Shown here piece after piece: positions 11,272 to 23,110 of a stretch of DNA of 64,000 bases. This DNA is from Aegilops tauschii subsp. strangulata. Lineage: Eukaryota > Streptophyta > Magnoliopsida > Poales > Poaceae. Location: positions 194,588,788 through 194,652,787 of the forward strand of contig NC_053036.3 in NCBI RefSeq assembly GCF_002575655.3, read 5' to 3'. The notes under the pieces were generated by a model that was given only the letters and a program-made list of their open reading frames with translations, was not told the origin of the DNA and did no database searches. Positions within the stretch are counted from its first letter, which is position 1. Each line of letters begins with the position of its first letter. Made by a program: the position numbers and the translations under genes.

Positions 11272-13513
11272 CTCACCTTTAGCTAGTGTCCATTTATTCC
11301 GCAGCTTTTATTTCGAGTTACTAACACTTAGCAACCGAACCGGTATCTAATACCCTGGTGCTGCTAGGAGTACTAGTAAAGTACACATTCATATAACGTA
11401 TATCCAATATACTTCTGTCGACCTTGCCTGCCTTCTCATCTACCAAGTATCTAGGGTAGTACTGCTTCAGTGACCGTTCCCCTCATTACAGAAGCACTTA
11501 GTCTCGGGTTTGGGTTCAATCTTGGGATTCTTCCCTAGAGCAGCAAATGATTTGTTGTTTCATGAAGTATCCCTTTTGCCCTTGCCCTTCTAGAAACTAG
11601 TGGTTTTACTAACCATCAACAATTGATGCTCCTTCTTGATTTCTACTTTCGCGGTGTCAAACATCGCGAGTTGCTCAAGGATCATCATCTATCCTTGATA
11701 TTTATAGTTCATCACAAAGTTCTACTAGCTTGGTGGCAGTGACTATGGAGAACTATCACTATCTCATCTAGGGGATTAACTCCCACTCGATTCAAGCGAT
11801 TGTGGTACTCAGACAATCTGAGCACATGCTCAACGATTGAGCTTTTCTCCCTTAGTTTGCAGGCTTAAGAAACTTGTCAGAGGTCTCATACCTCTTGACG
11901 TGGGCACTAGTCTGAAATCCCAATTTCAGTGTTCGCAACATCTCACATGTTCTGCGACGTTTCAAAAACGTCTCTGGTGCCACAATTCTAAACCGTTAGC
12001 ATTGCGCACTGAACTACCACGTAGTCATCAAAACGTGTATGTCAGATGTTTCGTAACATCTACAGACGACGCTGAGGTTCAGCACACCGAGCGGTGCATT
12101 AAGGACATAAGCCTTCTGTGCAGCAATGAGGACAATCCTCAGTTTACGGACCCAGTCCGCATAATTGCTACTATTAACTTTCAACTAAATTTTCTCTAGG
12201 AACATATTTTAAACAGTAGAACTAAAGCGCAAGCTATGACATAATTTGCAAAGACCTTTTGACTATGTTCATGATAATGAAGTTATCTGATTAATGAACT
12301 CCCACTCAGATATACATCCCTCTAGTCATCTAAGCGATACATGATCCGAGTCAAACTAGGTCGTGTCCGATCATCACGTGAGACGGACTAGTCATCATCG
12401 GTGAACATCTCCATGTTGATCGTATCTTCTATACGACTCATGCTCGACCTTTCGGTCTCTTGTGTTCCGAGGCCATGTCTGTACATGCTAGGCTCGTCAA
12501 GTCAACCTAAGTGTTTTGCATGTGTTCCGAGGCCATGTCTGTACATGCTAGGCTCGTCAACACCCGTTGTATTCGAACGTTAGAATCTATCACACCCGAT
12601 CATCACGTGGTGCTTCGAAACAACGAACCTTCGCAACGGTGCACAGTTAGGGGGAACACGTCTCTTGAAATTATTATAAGGGATCATCTTACTTACTACC
12701 GTCGTTCTAAGCAAATAAGATGCATAACATGATAAACATCACATGCAATCAAATAGTGACATGATATGGCCAATATCATTTTGCTCCTTTGATCTCCATC
12801 TTCGGGGCACCATGATCATCTTTGTCACCGGCATGACACCATGATCTCCATCATCATGATCTCCATCATTGTGTCTTCATGAAGTTGTCACGCCAACGAT
12901 TACTTCTACTTCTATGGCTAACGCGCTTAGCAATAAAGTAAAGTAATTTACATGGCGTTATTCAATGACACGCAGGTCATACAAAAAATAAAGACAACTC
13001 CTATGGCTCCTGCCGGTTGTCATACTCATCGACATGCAAGTCGTGATTCCTATTACAAGAATATGATCAATCTCATACATCACATATATCATTCATCACA
13101 TCTTCTGGCCATATCACATCACATAGCACATGCTGCAAAAACAAGTTAGACGTCCTCTAATTGTTGTTGCAAGTTTTTACGTGGCTTGTATAGGTTTCTA
13201 GCAAGAACGTTTCTTACCTACGTAAAACCACAACGTGATATGCCAATTTCTATTTACCCTTCATAAGGACCCTTTTCATCGAATCCGTTCCGACTAAAGT
13301 GGGAGAGACAGACACCCGCTAGCCACCTTATGCAACTAGTGCATGTCAGACGGTGGAACCTGTCTCACGTAAGCGTACGTGTAAGGTCGGTCCGGGCCGC
13401 TTCATCCCACAATGCCGCCGAAACAAGATAAGACTAGTAGCGGCAAGAAGAATTGGCAACATCGACGCCCACAACTACTTTGTGTTCTACTCATGCATAG
13501 AAACTACGCATAG
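11272..13513 (-). pseudogene. Degenerate gag region and leader of the Angela element
   Basis: By position this should hold gag and the untranslated leader on the minus strand. No open frame longer than about 120 codons survives and no CCHC knuckle is readable. The part at 12400-13500 resembles, in reverse orientation, the leader of the plus-strand copia element at 62700-63900. Confidence 0.6.
12461..12560. repeat. 60-bp tandem duplication in the copia leader
   Basis: A 40-base stretch beginning TGTGTTCCGAGGCCATG at 12461 is repeated without visible change at 12521, giving a period of 60. The homologous leader at about 63630-63680 has one copy, so the duplication is specific to this element or its sublineage. 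Confidence 0.85.
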
Positions 13514-13518
13514 ACCTA

Positions 13519-13530
13519 GCTCTGATACCA
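13519..13530 (-). other. Primer binding site (initiator tRNA-Met)
   Basis: The minus strand reads TGGTATCAGAGC one base inside the 5' LTR, the standard copia primer site complementary to the 3' end of initiator methionine tRNA. It fixes the element's orientation as minus. Confidence 0.93.
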
Positions 13531-13531
13531 C

Positions 13532-15317
13532 TATCGGGGAACGTAGCAGAAATTCAAAATTTTCTACGCATCACCAAGATCAATCTATGGAGTAATCTAG
13601 CAACGAGGGGAGGGGGAGTGCATCTACATACCCTTGTAGATCGCGATGCGGAAGCGTTGCAAGAACGCGGATGAGGGAGTCGTACTCGTAGCGATTCAGA
13701 TCGCGGTTGATTCTGATCTGAGCACCGAAGAACGGTGCCTCCGCGTTCAACACACGTGCAGCCCGGTGATGTCTCCCACGCCTTGATCCAGCAAGGAGAG
13801 AGGGAGAGGTTGGGGAAGACTCCATCCAGCAGCAGCACGACGGCGTGGTGGTGATGGAGGAGTGTGGCAATCCCGCAGGGCTTCGCCAAGCACCGCGGGA
13901 GAGGAGGAGGAAGAAGAGGGGTAGGGCTGCACCGAAAGAGAGACGTTCTCATGTGTCTTGGGCAGCCCAAACCTCAACTATATATAGGGGGGGAGGGGGC
14001 TGCGCCCCCCTCTAGGGTTCCCACCCCAAGAGGAGGCGGCCAGCCCTAGATCCCATCCAAGGGGGGCGGCCAAGGGGAGGAGAGGGGGGGCGCCCCACTA
14101 GATGGGCCCTAAGGCCCATCTGGACCTAGGGTTTGCCCCTCCCACTCTCCCATGCGCCTTGGGCCTTGGTGGGGGGGCGCACCAGCCCACCTGGTGCTGG
14201 TCCCCTCCCACACTTGGCCCACGCAGCCTTCTGGGGCTGGTGGCCCCACTTGGTGGACCCCCGGGACCCTCCCGGTGGTCCCGGTACATTACCGATATCA
14301 CCCGAAACTTTTCCGGTGACCAAAACAGGACTTCCCATATATAAATCTTTACCTCCGGACCATTCCGGAACTCCTCCTGACGTCCGGGATCTCATCCGGG
14401 ACTCCGAACAACATTCGGTAACCACGTACATACTTTCCCTATAACCCTAGCGTCATCGAACCTTAAGTGTGTAGACCCTACGGGTTCGGGAACCATGCAG
14501 ACATGACCGAGACGTTCTCCGGTCAATAACCAACAGCGGGATCTGGATACCCATGTTGGCTCCCACATGTTCCATGATGATCTCATCGGATGAACCACGA
14601 TGTCGGGGATTCAATCAATCCCGTATGCAATTCTTTTTGTCTATCGATATGTTACTTGCCCGAGATTCGATCGTCGGTATCCCTATACCTTGTTCAATCT
14701 CGTTATCGGCAAGTCTCTTTACTCGTTCCGTAAATCACATCATCCCGTGATCAACTCCTTGGTCACACTGTGCACATTATGATGATGTCCTACCGAGTGG
14801 GCCCAGAGATACCTCTCCGTTTACACGGAGTGACAAATCCCAGTCTCGATTCGTGCCAACCCAACAGACAGTTTCGGAGATACCTGTAGTGCACCTTTAT
14901 AGTCACCCAGTTACGTTGTGACGTTTGGTACACCCAAAGCATTCCTACGGTATCCGGGAGTTGCACAATCTCATGGTCTAAGGAACTGATACTTGACATT
15001 AGAAAAGCTCTGAGCATACGAACTACACGATCTTGTGCTAGGCTTAGGATTGGGTCTTGTCCATCACATCATTCTCCTAATGATGTGATCTCGTTATCAA
15101 TGACATCCAATGTCCATGGTCAGGAAACCGTAACCATCTATTGATCAATGAGCTAGTCAACTAGAGGCTTACTAAGGACATGGTGTTGTCTATGTATCCA
15201 CACATGTATCTGAGTTTCCTATCAATACAATTCTAGCATGGATAATAAACGATTATCATGAACAAGGAAATATAATAATAACCAATTTATTATTGCCTCT
15301 AGGGCATATTTCCAACA
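13532..15317 (-). repeat. Angela 5' LTR
   Basis: 1786 bp, aligned end to end with the LTR at 6669-8455. Its inner terminus reads TATCGGGG rather than TGTCGGGG, so the canonical TG dinucleotide has mutated. The outer end reads TTTCCAACA followed by the GCTCC target duplication. Confidence 0.93.
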
Positions 15318-15322
15318 GCTCC

Positions 15323-16063
15323 TACATATTCTACGAAGATCTTTATCGGTCAAACCGCATAACAACATACGTTGTTCCCTTTGTCATCAGTATGTTACTT
15401 GCCCGAGATTCGATCGTCGGTATCATCATACCTAGTTCAATCTCGTTACCGGCAAGTCTCTTTACTCATTCCGTAATGCATCATCCCGTAACTAACTCAT
15501 TAGTCATATTGCTGGCAAGGCTTATAGTGATGAGCATTACCGAGAGGGCCCAGATATACCTCTCCGATACTGGGAGTGACAAATCCTAATCTCGATCTAT
15601 GCCAACTCAACAAACATCATCGGAGACACCTGTAGAGCATCTTTATAATCACCTAGTTACGTTGTGACGTTTCATAGCACACAAAGTGTTCCTCCGGTAT
15701 TCGGGAGTTGCATAATCTCATAGTCAAAGGAACATGTATAAGTCATGATGAAAGCAATAGCAATAAAACTAAACGTTTATTAATGCTAAGCTAACGGATG
15801 GGTCTTGTCCATCACATCATTCTCTAATGATGTGATCCCGTTCATCAAAGGACAACACATGTCTATGGCTAGAAAACTTAACCATCTTTGATTAACGGGC
15901 TAGTCAAGTAGAGGCATACTAGGGACACTCTGTTTGTCTATGTATTCACACATGTACTAAGTTTCCGGTTAATACAATTCTAGCATGAATAATAAACATT
16001 TATCATGATATAAGGAAATATAAATAACAACTTTATTATTGCCTCTAGGGCATATTTCCTTCA
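15323..16063 (-). repeat. Outer copia 3' LTR, second part
   Basis: Continuation of the LTR that starts at 5672, resuming after the Angela target duplication and ending TTTCCTTCA at 16063. It is followed by the polypurine tract. Confidence 0.88.
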
Positions 16064-16095
16064 GTCTCCCACTTGCACTAGAGTCAATAATCTAG

Positions 16096-16870
16096 TTACA
16101 TAGTAATGATTCTAACACCCATGGAGTCTTGGTGCTGATCATGTTTTGCTCGTGAGAGAGGCTTAATCAACGGGTCTGCAACATTCAGATCCGTATGTAT
16201 CTTGCAAATCTCTATGTCTCCCTCCTTGACTTGATCGCGGATGGAATTGAAGCGTCTCTTGATGTATTTGATTCTCTTGTGAAATCTGGATTCCTTCGCC
16301 AAGGAAATTGCTCCAGTATTGTCATAAAAGATTTTCATTGGATCCGATGCACTAGGTATTACACCTAGATCGGATATGAACTCCTTCGTCCAGACTCCTT
16401 CATTTGCTGCTTCCGAAGTAGCTATGTACTCCGCTTCACACGTAGATCCCGCCACGACGCTCTGTTTAGAACTGCACCAACTGACAGCTCCACCATTCAA
16501 TATAAATACATATCCGGTTTGTGACTTAGAGTCATCCGGATCAGTGTCAAAGCTTGCATCGACATAACCATTTACGACGAGCTCTTTGTCACCTCCATAA
16601 ACGAGAAACATATCCTTAGTCCTTTTCAGGTATTTCAGGATGTTCTTCACCGCTGTACAGTGATCCACTCCTCGATTACTTTGGTACCTCCCTGCTAAAC
16701 TAATAGCAAGGCACACATCAGGTCTGGTACACAACATTGCATACATGATAGAACCTATGGCTGAGGCATAGGGAATGACTTTCACTTTCTATCTATCTTC
16801 TGCAGTGGTCGGGCATTGAGTCTGATTCAACTTCACACCTTGTAACACAGGCAAGAACCCTTTCTTTGAC
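16096..16870 (-). pseudogene. Copia pol C-terminus (RNase H)
   Basis: Open minus-strand frame at 16785-16096 plus upstream codons to about 16870. It holds the end of reverse transcriptase (KGFLPVLQGVKLNQTQ, then PYASAIGSIMYAMLCTRPDV) and a copia RNase H with the acidic residues expected for catalysis: D in YVDASFD, E in STCEAEY and D in IFYDNTGAI. The frame runs to the natural stop. Everything upstream is deleted, so this is the intact tail of a lost polyprotein. Confidence 0.88.
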
Positions 16871-17050
16871 TGATCCAATATAATGTCAAGCAAGACTCGC
16901 TTTAGGCGGTTTCAGATCACCTTGGATGCTATCTTATAAAGAACATTGCATAGGTTAATAGGTCAAAACTGTGACAACAAGTTGGGATTCTTCACCTTTG
17001 GAATTAACACGAGAATAGTGCCGTTGACGCATTCTGCAGACTCCCTACCA
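16871..17050 (-). pseudogene. LINE reverse transcriptase fragment
   Basis: The minus strand encodes ILVLIPKVKNPNLL, then PINLCNVLYKIASKVI, a stop, and NRLKRVL: the conserved N-terminal block of plant LINE reverse transcriptase (LIPK...RPISL.N..YKI..K). It is interrupted by at least two stops. It joins copia sequence at about 16870 and ends at the 5' LINE boundary at 17050. Confidence 0.8.
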
Positions 17051-17062
17051 TTACGAATTAAC

Positions 17063-17904
17063 TAACATGGGAAATTTTGATTGGAAAATGGAAGGGAAGG
17101 GGCCCGCCCGGAATTCAAAGGGGGAGGGGTGCAGATTATTTGAGGATGGAATGGTCTGTAGCCCTTTTGTAGCTCGCCCGTAGGTCTAGCATTTTTGGTT
17201 CTGCTGCATTTTGGCTCGTTGCCTTGTTGGCCCACGCGATCGGAGTTTTTGTTTTTGAGGAAACCATGTGTCCGAAGTTTTTCATTGTTGCACATTTGAG
17301 TCAGTGCAAACAAAATCTTCCACTAGTGGTGCAATGGTGCAGTCATTTTCCACAGGCTTGTATGGTTTCGAAAAAAATTGTTCCAAAAATTTCCTCGATC
17401 TTGCCCGCAACACAATGCCTCCATTATACATGGAAAAGGGCCAGACAAATGAATTGGTAAGAGAAGAGTTTTCGATTTTTAGGGCAGTTCCCTTTTTACC
17501 CTTTTCAGTTTGTTTCACTTTGATGAGTAAATGCAAATGTATGGATGTGAAATCGTCCCTTCTTTTGCAAATGAATTCCGAATTGCTTTTGCATTTCGAA
17601 ATAATGACTTCAAAATGAATCAATGGTAAAAAAAAAACTATAGATAACACAAACATTGTGTGCAGTCCTAATACAGATATTACAACGTAGCAAAAAACCA
17701 CCTAAGGTTACATAAAAGAAATAAATTTACGAGAGAATGCAAAAAAAAGTAACTTTCAACATGTTGATGGGCATGGGATTTATGTGCATCAACTACGTTA
17801 GTCTACTATGGTCCTTCCTTTTGGTAAATCTGATGAGAATAGTAGCCATGTATAGTTAATTACCTCGCTAGTACAAATTGATTGGCCGCCTACACTTGCT
17901 CCTG
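17063..17904. other. 3' flank of the CRK gene, no recognised feature
   Basis: Mostly unique sequence. Overlapping ORFs on both strands (17268-17618, 17282-17701) have no recognisable domain and look like chance frames. The 3' UTR of the CRK transcript must lie in the right part (below 17905). Confidence 0.5.
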
Positions 17905-20900
17905 TTATCTGCCGTCTTCATCAGTCAAGGCGACGTTGCTGATGTACGACGATTCACCAAAGGAACTATTTGACTCTGGTAAGCTTGATAACCTAACGTT
18001 GAAGTAGGCCGGCTGTCGGGGCTCCGGCAGCGTGAGCCCCTCGCCGCTGAGCATGGCGACGACATCGGACATGCCGGGTCGATCGTCGGCGCTGTCCTGG
18101 ACGCACAACAACGCCACCTGGACGCACTTCATCACCTCCGTCACCGGGTAGTCGACCCCGAGTACCTGATCGACCATCTCGTGCCATTTCGCCTCTTGCC
18201 ACAACTGGTAAGCCTGATAGAATTAACACAAGGTTTGCAGTGAGCGGGCGCCTCTTTCAGGTTATCAGCAAAAACCAAAATTGTGGTTTTCCCGTTTGCA
18301 GAGAAGCGGATTTCAAGGACCAATTAACGCCATATGTACTTACGTATCCTGTGAGATTGAAGAATTTTCCATACTGGTAGAATCCTGCAGTCCTCTTCCC
18401 ACTTATGATCTCCAGGAGCAAGACGCCAAAGCTGAAAACGTCGGATTTGGTGGAGAAGAGACCCTCTGAAGCATACTCTGGAGCGATGTAACCGCTGGTA
18501 AGATATAAAAAAAGAAGTGAAGTTGAGTTATAAGATCACCAACAAAGAGTACATTTCTATGTGTCTTTGATTTTTGTTAGTGAGGTACTCCCTCCGTTCC
18601 ATATTACTTGTCCCTGATTTAATACAAAGTTGTACTAAATCAGCGACAAGTAATATGGAACGGAGCGAGTAGCTATGTGTCGTCAAATTTAATCAGGAGT
18701 GTGTATAACTTACTGCGTGCCGACGACCCTGGTCGTGTTGGCCTCCGTGACATTGGAGCAGAATATCCTCGCCAAACCGAAGTCCGAGATCTTGGGGTTC
18801 ATGTCGCGATCCAAGAGGATGTTGCTCGCTTTTAGATCCCTGTGTATAACTCGCAAGCGGGAATGCTTGTGCATGTAAAGAAGCCCCTGGGCGATCCCAT
18901 CGATTATTCGGAAGCGCCGCTCCCATTTCAGTATAGCCCCTTTCGCACTATCTGTACAGAAAAAATTGCAACGAGACGGGTAAGCGAATGAGATCTGGCA
19001 GAAGGAGATGCGTGCATGCGAGACTCTCTCGGTCTCTCTTGTTGTGCTTGTACCGAAGATGAAGCAATCCAAGCTTTTGTTGTGCATGTACTCGTATATG
19101 AGCATCTTCTCCTCGGCCTGGAGGCAGCAGCCCAAGAGCCTGACAAGGTTGGTGTGCTGAAGCTTGGCGATCAGCTGGATCTCGGTCTTGAATTCCATCA
19201 ACCCCTGCACGGAGCAGGTAGAGAGCCTCTTGATTGCGACCTCAAGCCCGCCAGGCAGTTCACCCTGAAATACACATCACTTACATTTTACTACAATAGC
19301 ATTGCACCGAATGATCCATTTGTGTGTAACTACCAGAAATTCAGTATTGTGTGTGCATGCGTTACTGCGTGTAAGAATTGTACCCTGTAAACAGCGCCAA
19401 AGCCGCCCTGACCGAGCTTGTAGTCGTCGGAGAAGTTTCTGGTGGCGTCTGCGATCTGGTCGAAATCGTAGAGCGAGAACTCAGAGTCGCTCTCTTCGAT
19501 TTTCCATAGCTTCAGCACCTGCTCCATCTCCATGGACATGGTTGGTATGTTCACCGTCCCTGAGAGATTGGTCACTGATTAATTATACACTCATCAGTTC
19601 GAGATCCAGGCAGAATTGCAGGGCAACCATTTGCGAGAAGAACATGTTGTAATTAGCTACCTCTTCTTCGCCTTCTCACCCACATGAAACATGCCAAGAA
19701 GCCGCAGAGGAGCACGGTTACGGGGACTGCTATCGCGACGATCCAAAGCGTGTGCGTGTTGCTGCTCCCTGCACAGGCCGAGTTGAACAATGTCCCAAGT
19801 TGGATGAGAACGGTGTACCATAAAATGCTAGTACAAACTTTTGCAAGTGTATTTTTTAACAACATTTGTTTGCTAGAATTACAACAGTTGACGTCAATTT
19901 TTTAGTCTCTGGTGACTGCACATTGGTGATCGCTGCACGAGACATGTTGAAAAGAAATTCGCATACAGAGGGCGAAACCAATAAATTTAGTGGGGCCATG
20001 AGTCGTGATTTTTTTAACATGCTCCCTTTAATCCTCTCTTTTCACATGAACGATAAGAAGGTAAGAGTTGATCAAAAGAACTACTTAGTGCAATTTTTAT
20101 CTCTCATGTGAAAAGAAAAGGTAAGAAAGAGCATATAATTGATATCTTCGCGATATTAATATATTCCCTTTTCGAAAAAAGAGCATGTTTCAAAACCCCT
20201 ATACAAAGGCAAAACTGGCCGAGCACATCAAGCTCAAGGATGCTGATTGGACCTTCCGTGAGGGTAGGGGTTCAACGACGACCCAAGCGGAGTCCAACAC
20301 ACCAGGGGCCCGCCGGTGGAAGCTATCACATTTCAGCGTGGGGTCGACATGATGTGAACGTCCACGAAGGCAAAGCAAAGCAGCACAAGCAAGACCAGCA
20401 TTTTATTAGATAATGATCGGACGAACCTACTACATGCTTGCGCATAAACAAAGGCTGAATTTGTCGCGTACATACGTGCATGACATGCATGCACATATGC
20501 ATCCGGATTCTGTATGCACTACCTAAAGCTAGGCATGTGATGTGAGTGAGTGCGCGAGTCTGATCTGATATGTAGAACAAAGGTTGGCCGGTGGCCATGG
20601 CCGCGGAAATCATCAACAAAGAATAAGGACGAAAGGTTAAGTTGAATCGACGCAACTAATCATCAAAGGATCTCGTGGCGCACGTGGATCGGCCTATGGG
20701 TGTCGCTCGATCAACGGTAAAAAGCCGTGGGGTTGTGTGGGAAGAATAAATCAAATCTGACCACAAAACCCAGATCTAGCTATCTGTCGGCCACGCCAGG
20801 GTTAACAAGGAGATCTACTACTAGCAAAATCAGGGTGGCAATTGCCAGCTACACGTACGACCCACGAGTAATATTTGTAATTGTATAAACTGTCTTTGGC

Positions 20901-23110
20901 GCTGACTCTCTGTACAGAACGTACACGCAAGCTGACATATTTGCTGTAAGAAAAGTCATACAGTTCACGCAAAAAAAAAGGCATACTGCAGTACCATTTT
21001 TCCCGCAAGAAATCGGAAGTGGCCTACCAACTTAACGAGTGATTGGATCGGGTATCTTGTCAAGAGAAGAAAGGTGACTTGGATTGAGGACATATCTACG
21101 TCGTCGGTTCGAAATCTTTTAGAACTTCTGGATCTCACGTAAGAAGGCAAAGACTTGAACAGCTCCCGTCGTAAACTAGTTCATGAATGAACATATAATA
21201 CTCTCGGATCCGTACGCATGGCGCACAAAACAATTCTTCGTCCCTATAGGCTGATGTGCACGGCCGGCATAATCTTCTATGGACATCAAAAGTCAAGCAG
21301 GTCCAACTTGAAGGCAAGCTAGGAAATTCTCTACTGCCACACTTGTGTTAGATCTTGAAAATATACAATTAATTTGCACGTAGTGATGATTTTCAGAGGG
21401 AATTTCTCTATGGTCTTTTTATCGTAGGCAAAGTATTTTCTTATTGCATGGATGAACAGAAACAATTTATCATCATGATTATATGTTCTTTGGGTATCAT
21501 GATCATATGTTCATGTGTCATGACTACTAGAGTTAATCTTACTGTACCCCTCCAGAAAAAAGTTAATCTTACTGTTATAATATCGTTCAGAGAAAGTAAT
21601 GCACTGACCAAATCTAGTAATTTATTAATTTTCATCAATGCATATATTCAGTGGTGGAGCTTGACTGGCATAACAGAGGGGCAATAGTCAAAGTATGAAT
21701 GTTTAGAGGGGCCAAACGTAAATATGATGCATTTCCTCCCCAGGTAATTCAACTCACCCATTATTAAGAAAACAATAAGTCCAGCGAATTCAATACTCAA
21801 TGAGGCAATATTTTCTTGTATTCGCGAATGACATACTAGGAGCGATTCTTCTTCAAAATCTCCAAATATACGCAAATCAGAAGTGCATATATACACTCAT
21901 ATAAAAGAAACTGCATACACACTACCGGAAGTCTAAACGTCGATCATTTTCATTCTCATTAGATCATTTTCATCCATGAACTGAAAGGATATGCAAACTC
22001 ACGGCTAATACTCCACTACCATGAAGGAGGTCACTCTGCGGAACCAAATTAAGCAACGCACAAGCTGCCTCAGTTTGTAAACGGAGCAAAACTATTTACC
22101 AACTTGGGACACTAACTAATGCAATGCACGCCATTCCAGGTGACTTAAAATGGAGAAATTGCTACTGAACGGATTAAAAAAAGTGATTTGCAAATGTAAA
22201 AAGCTACGTCCTCCCTTCCAAAGTATGTGTCGTGAAGAACTAAAACCACGGCACTTGTTTTGAAGCAGATGGAGTACATCTAGATAGATAACAAGATTTT
22301 GGACTTACCTTTGGACGGATCCAGCAGGGGCGTGAGCGTCACCATGTCGCCGGTGGTCGCGAAGAAGATATCCTTCTCGTACCTGACGGCGCAGCGCACC
22401 CCAAGAATCCTCCCGCCCACCCTCCCGCTCAAGAACTTGGGCATCTGTTTGATGATGCCGGCGAGGCAGGCCCGGCACTGAGCCGTCGTGAGGTCCGGCG
22501 TGCACTGCGCCAGGCCGTACACGTTGATCTTGTCCGGCGGGAAGCCGGCCTGGCCCGTGGCGTACCTGCCGCTCACGTTGCTGGCCCTGTCCGCCACCGC
22601 GTTGGCCAGCCTCGTGACCAGGCCGTCGAACGCGGCGACGTTCCCTCTGGAAACGTTGTTCATGTTCGACGCTACGCTCTCGGGCGAGTTCACGGCGCCG
22701 GCGAGGAAGTCCTGGCTGTGGAACCGGATATGGCACTGGTCGTGATAGACGGTGACGTCCTTGCTGCGGCCGCAGAGGTTCACCGCGTCCTTGAACGCCC
22801 TGGAGAGGCACGCGCCGCAGTCGTCGCCGGTGTAGTCCCAGCGGCAGAGCGCCAAGCCGTACGCCGTGTCCGGCGCCCGGCCGAACGCGCCAGCGGAGAA
22901 GCCGGAGGCCGATGCGTTCTTGGGGAGCACCGCGGACATGCTGGCGAGGTTGGCCGCGAAGGTGCTGCTGGGCTGGTAGAGTCCATCGGCATCGCTCGTG
23001 GGGCCGCAGAAGTGGGAGAAAGCGTTGATCACCGGCACGGCTCCTTCATCGCCGGACGCCGGCGCTGGCAACGAGCTGGCGGAAACGAGGAGGAGCAAGA
23101 GGGCGAGCAT
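17905..23110 (-). CDS. Cysteine-rich receptor-like kinase (CRK, DUF26)
   Basis: Exons (minus): 23110-22309, 19768-19661, 19559-19384, 19264-19054, 18951-18714, 18494-18344, 18213-17905. All introns are GT-AG and phases agree, giving 664 aa. ATG at 23110 is chosen because it starts a good signal peptide ([20 protein letters not shown]). The ectodomain has two DUF26 (Gnk2-homologous) modules with C-x8-C-x2-C at about residues 89-101 and 203-215. One membrane helix (about 275-296) is followed by RRRRR. The kinase has LGQGGFG (~348), VAIK (K~374), HRDLK (D~471), DFG (~489) and APE, so it looks catalytically competent and of RD type. CRKs are plasma-membrane Ser/Thr kinases linked to immune, redox and stress signalling; the ligand is unknown. 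The seven-exon layout is the normal CRK structure. It is the only intact host gene in the window. Confidence 0.95.
18588..18669. mobile_element. Stowaway MITE in CRK intron 5
   Basis: 82 bp with inverted ends CTCCCTCCGTTCCATATTAC and its complement, flanked by TA (18586-18587, 18670-18671). A typical small Tc1/mariner-type MITE. It lies between exons 5 and 6 and does not touch splice sites. Confidence 0.93.
19769..22308 (-). other. CRK intron 1 (2.5 kb)
   Basis: Bounded by GTAAGT donor and TGCAG acceptor, it separates the ectodomain exon from the membrane-helix exon. It contains only weak ORFs. At 21648-21883 a 236-bp segment starting TCAGTGGTGGAGC is flanked by 9-bp direct repeats TGCATATAT (21639-21647, 21884-21892) and may be an old insertion. 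Apart from that I see nothing definable. Confidence 0.7.

Larger units (their letters stand above)
6669..15317 (-). mobile_element. Full-length Angela-type copia retrotransposon
   Basis: 8649 bp, minus strand. Two LTRs (6669-8455 and 13532-15317), a primer binding site next to the right LTR, a polypurine tract next to the left LTR, and a 5-bp target duplication GCTCC (6664-6668, 15318-15322). LTR sequence and length match the abundant Triticeae Angela/BARE/WIS group. Hand comparison gives about 22 substitutions and 3 indels between LTRs (roughly 1.2 %), so insertion is recent. The internal ORFs are nevertheless broken, which suggests it moved using proteins from another copy. Confidence 0.95.
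5672..16870 (-). mobile_element. Copia element, 3' half only, hosting a nested Angela
   Basis: Minus-strand copia remnant: one LTR (5672-6668 continued at 15323-16063, 1738 bp without the insert), the polypurine tract (16064-16075) and the end of pol. The LTR starts TGTTGGGGAACGTAG and ends in CTAGGGCATATTTCCTTCA. The second LTR, gag, protease, integrase and most of reverse transcriptase are absent. The sequence changes to LINE reverse transcriptase near 16870. The LTR length equals that of the copia LTR at 60960-62697, so both probably belong to one BARE/WIS/Angela-related family. Confidence 0.85.
4640..17050 (-). mobile_element. 5'-truncated LINE, interrupted by nested copia elements
   Basis: Minus-strand non-LTR retrotransposon. 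The poly(A) tail appears as a T run at 4640-4647. The flank TTACGAGTTAAC (4628-4639) matches TTACGAATTAAC (17051-17062) with one mismatch, a 12-bp target duplication that brackets everything between. The 5' part (about 16870-17050) encodes reverse-transcriptase residues and the 3' part (4640-5671) the C-terminal zinc-binding region. The intervening LINE sequence is missing, and copia DNA occupies the gap. The copia therefore inserted into the LINE and a later deletion removed both its 5' half and the middle of the LINE (inference). Confidence 0.8.

Noticed and set aside
17268..17701. Candidate gene 3' of the CRK
   Set aside because: Overlapping frames on both strands, low complexity, no domain, no splice support.
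20108..20655. ORFs in CRK intron 1
   Set aside because: Inside a well-defined intron, without domains, on both strands.
22305..22811. Arg/Gly-rich 168-codon ORF in the CRK exon 1 region
   Set aside because: Shadow frame of the DUF26 exon on the same strand.
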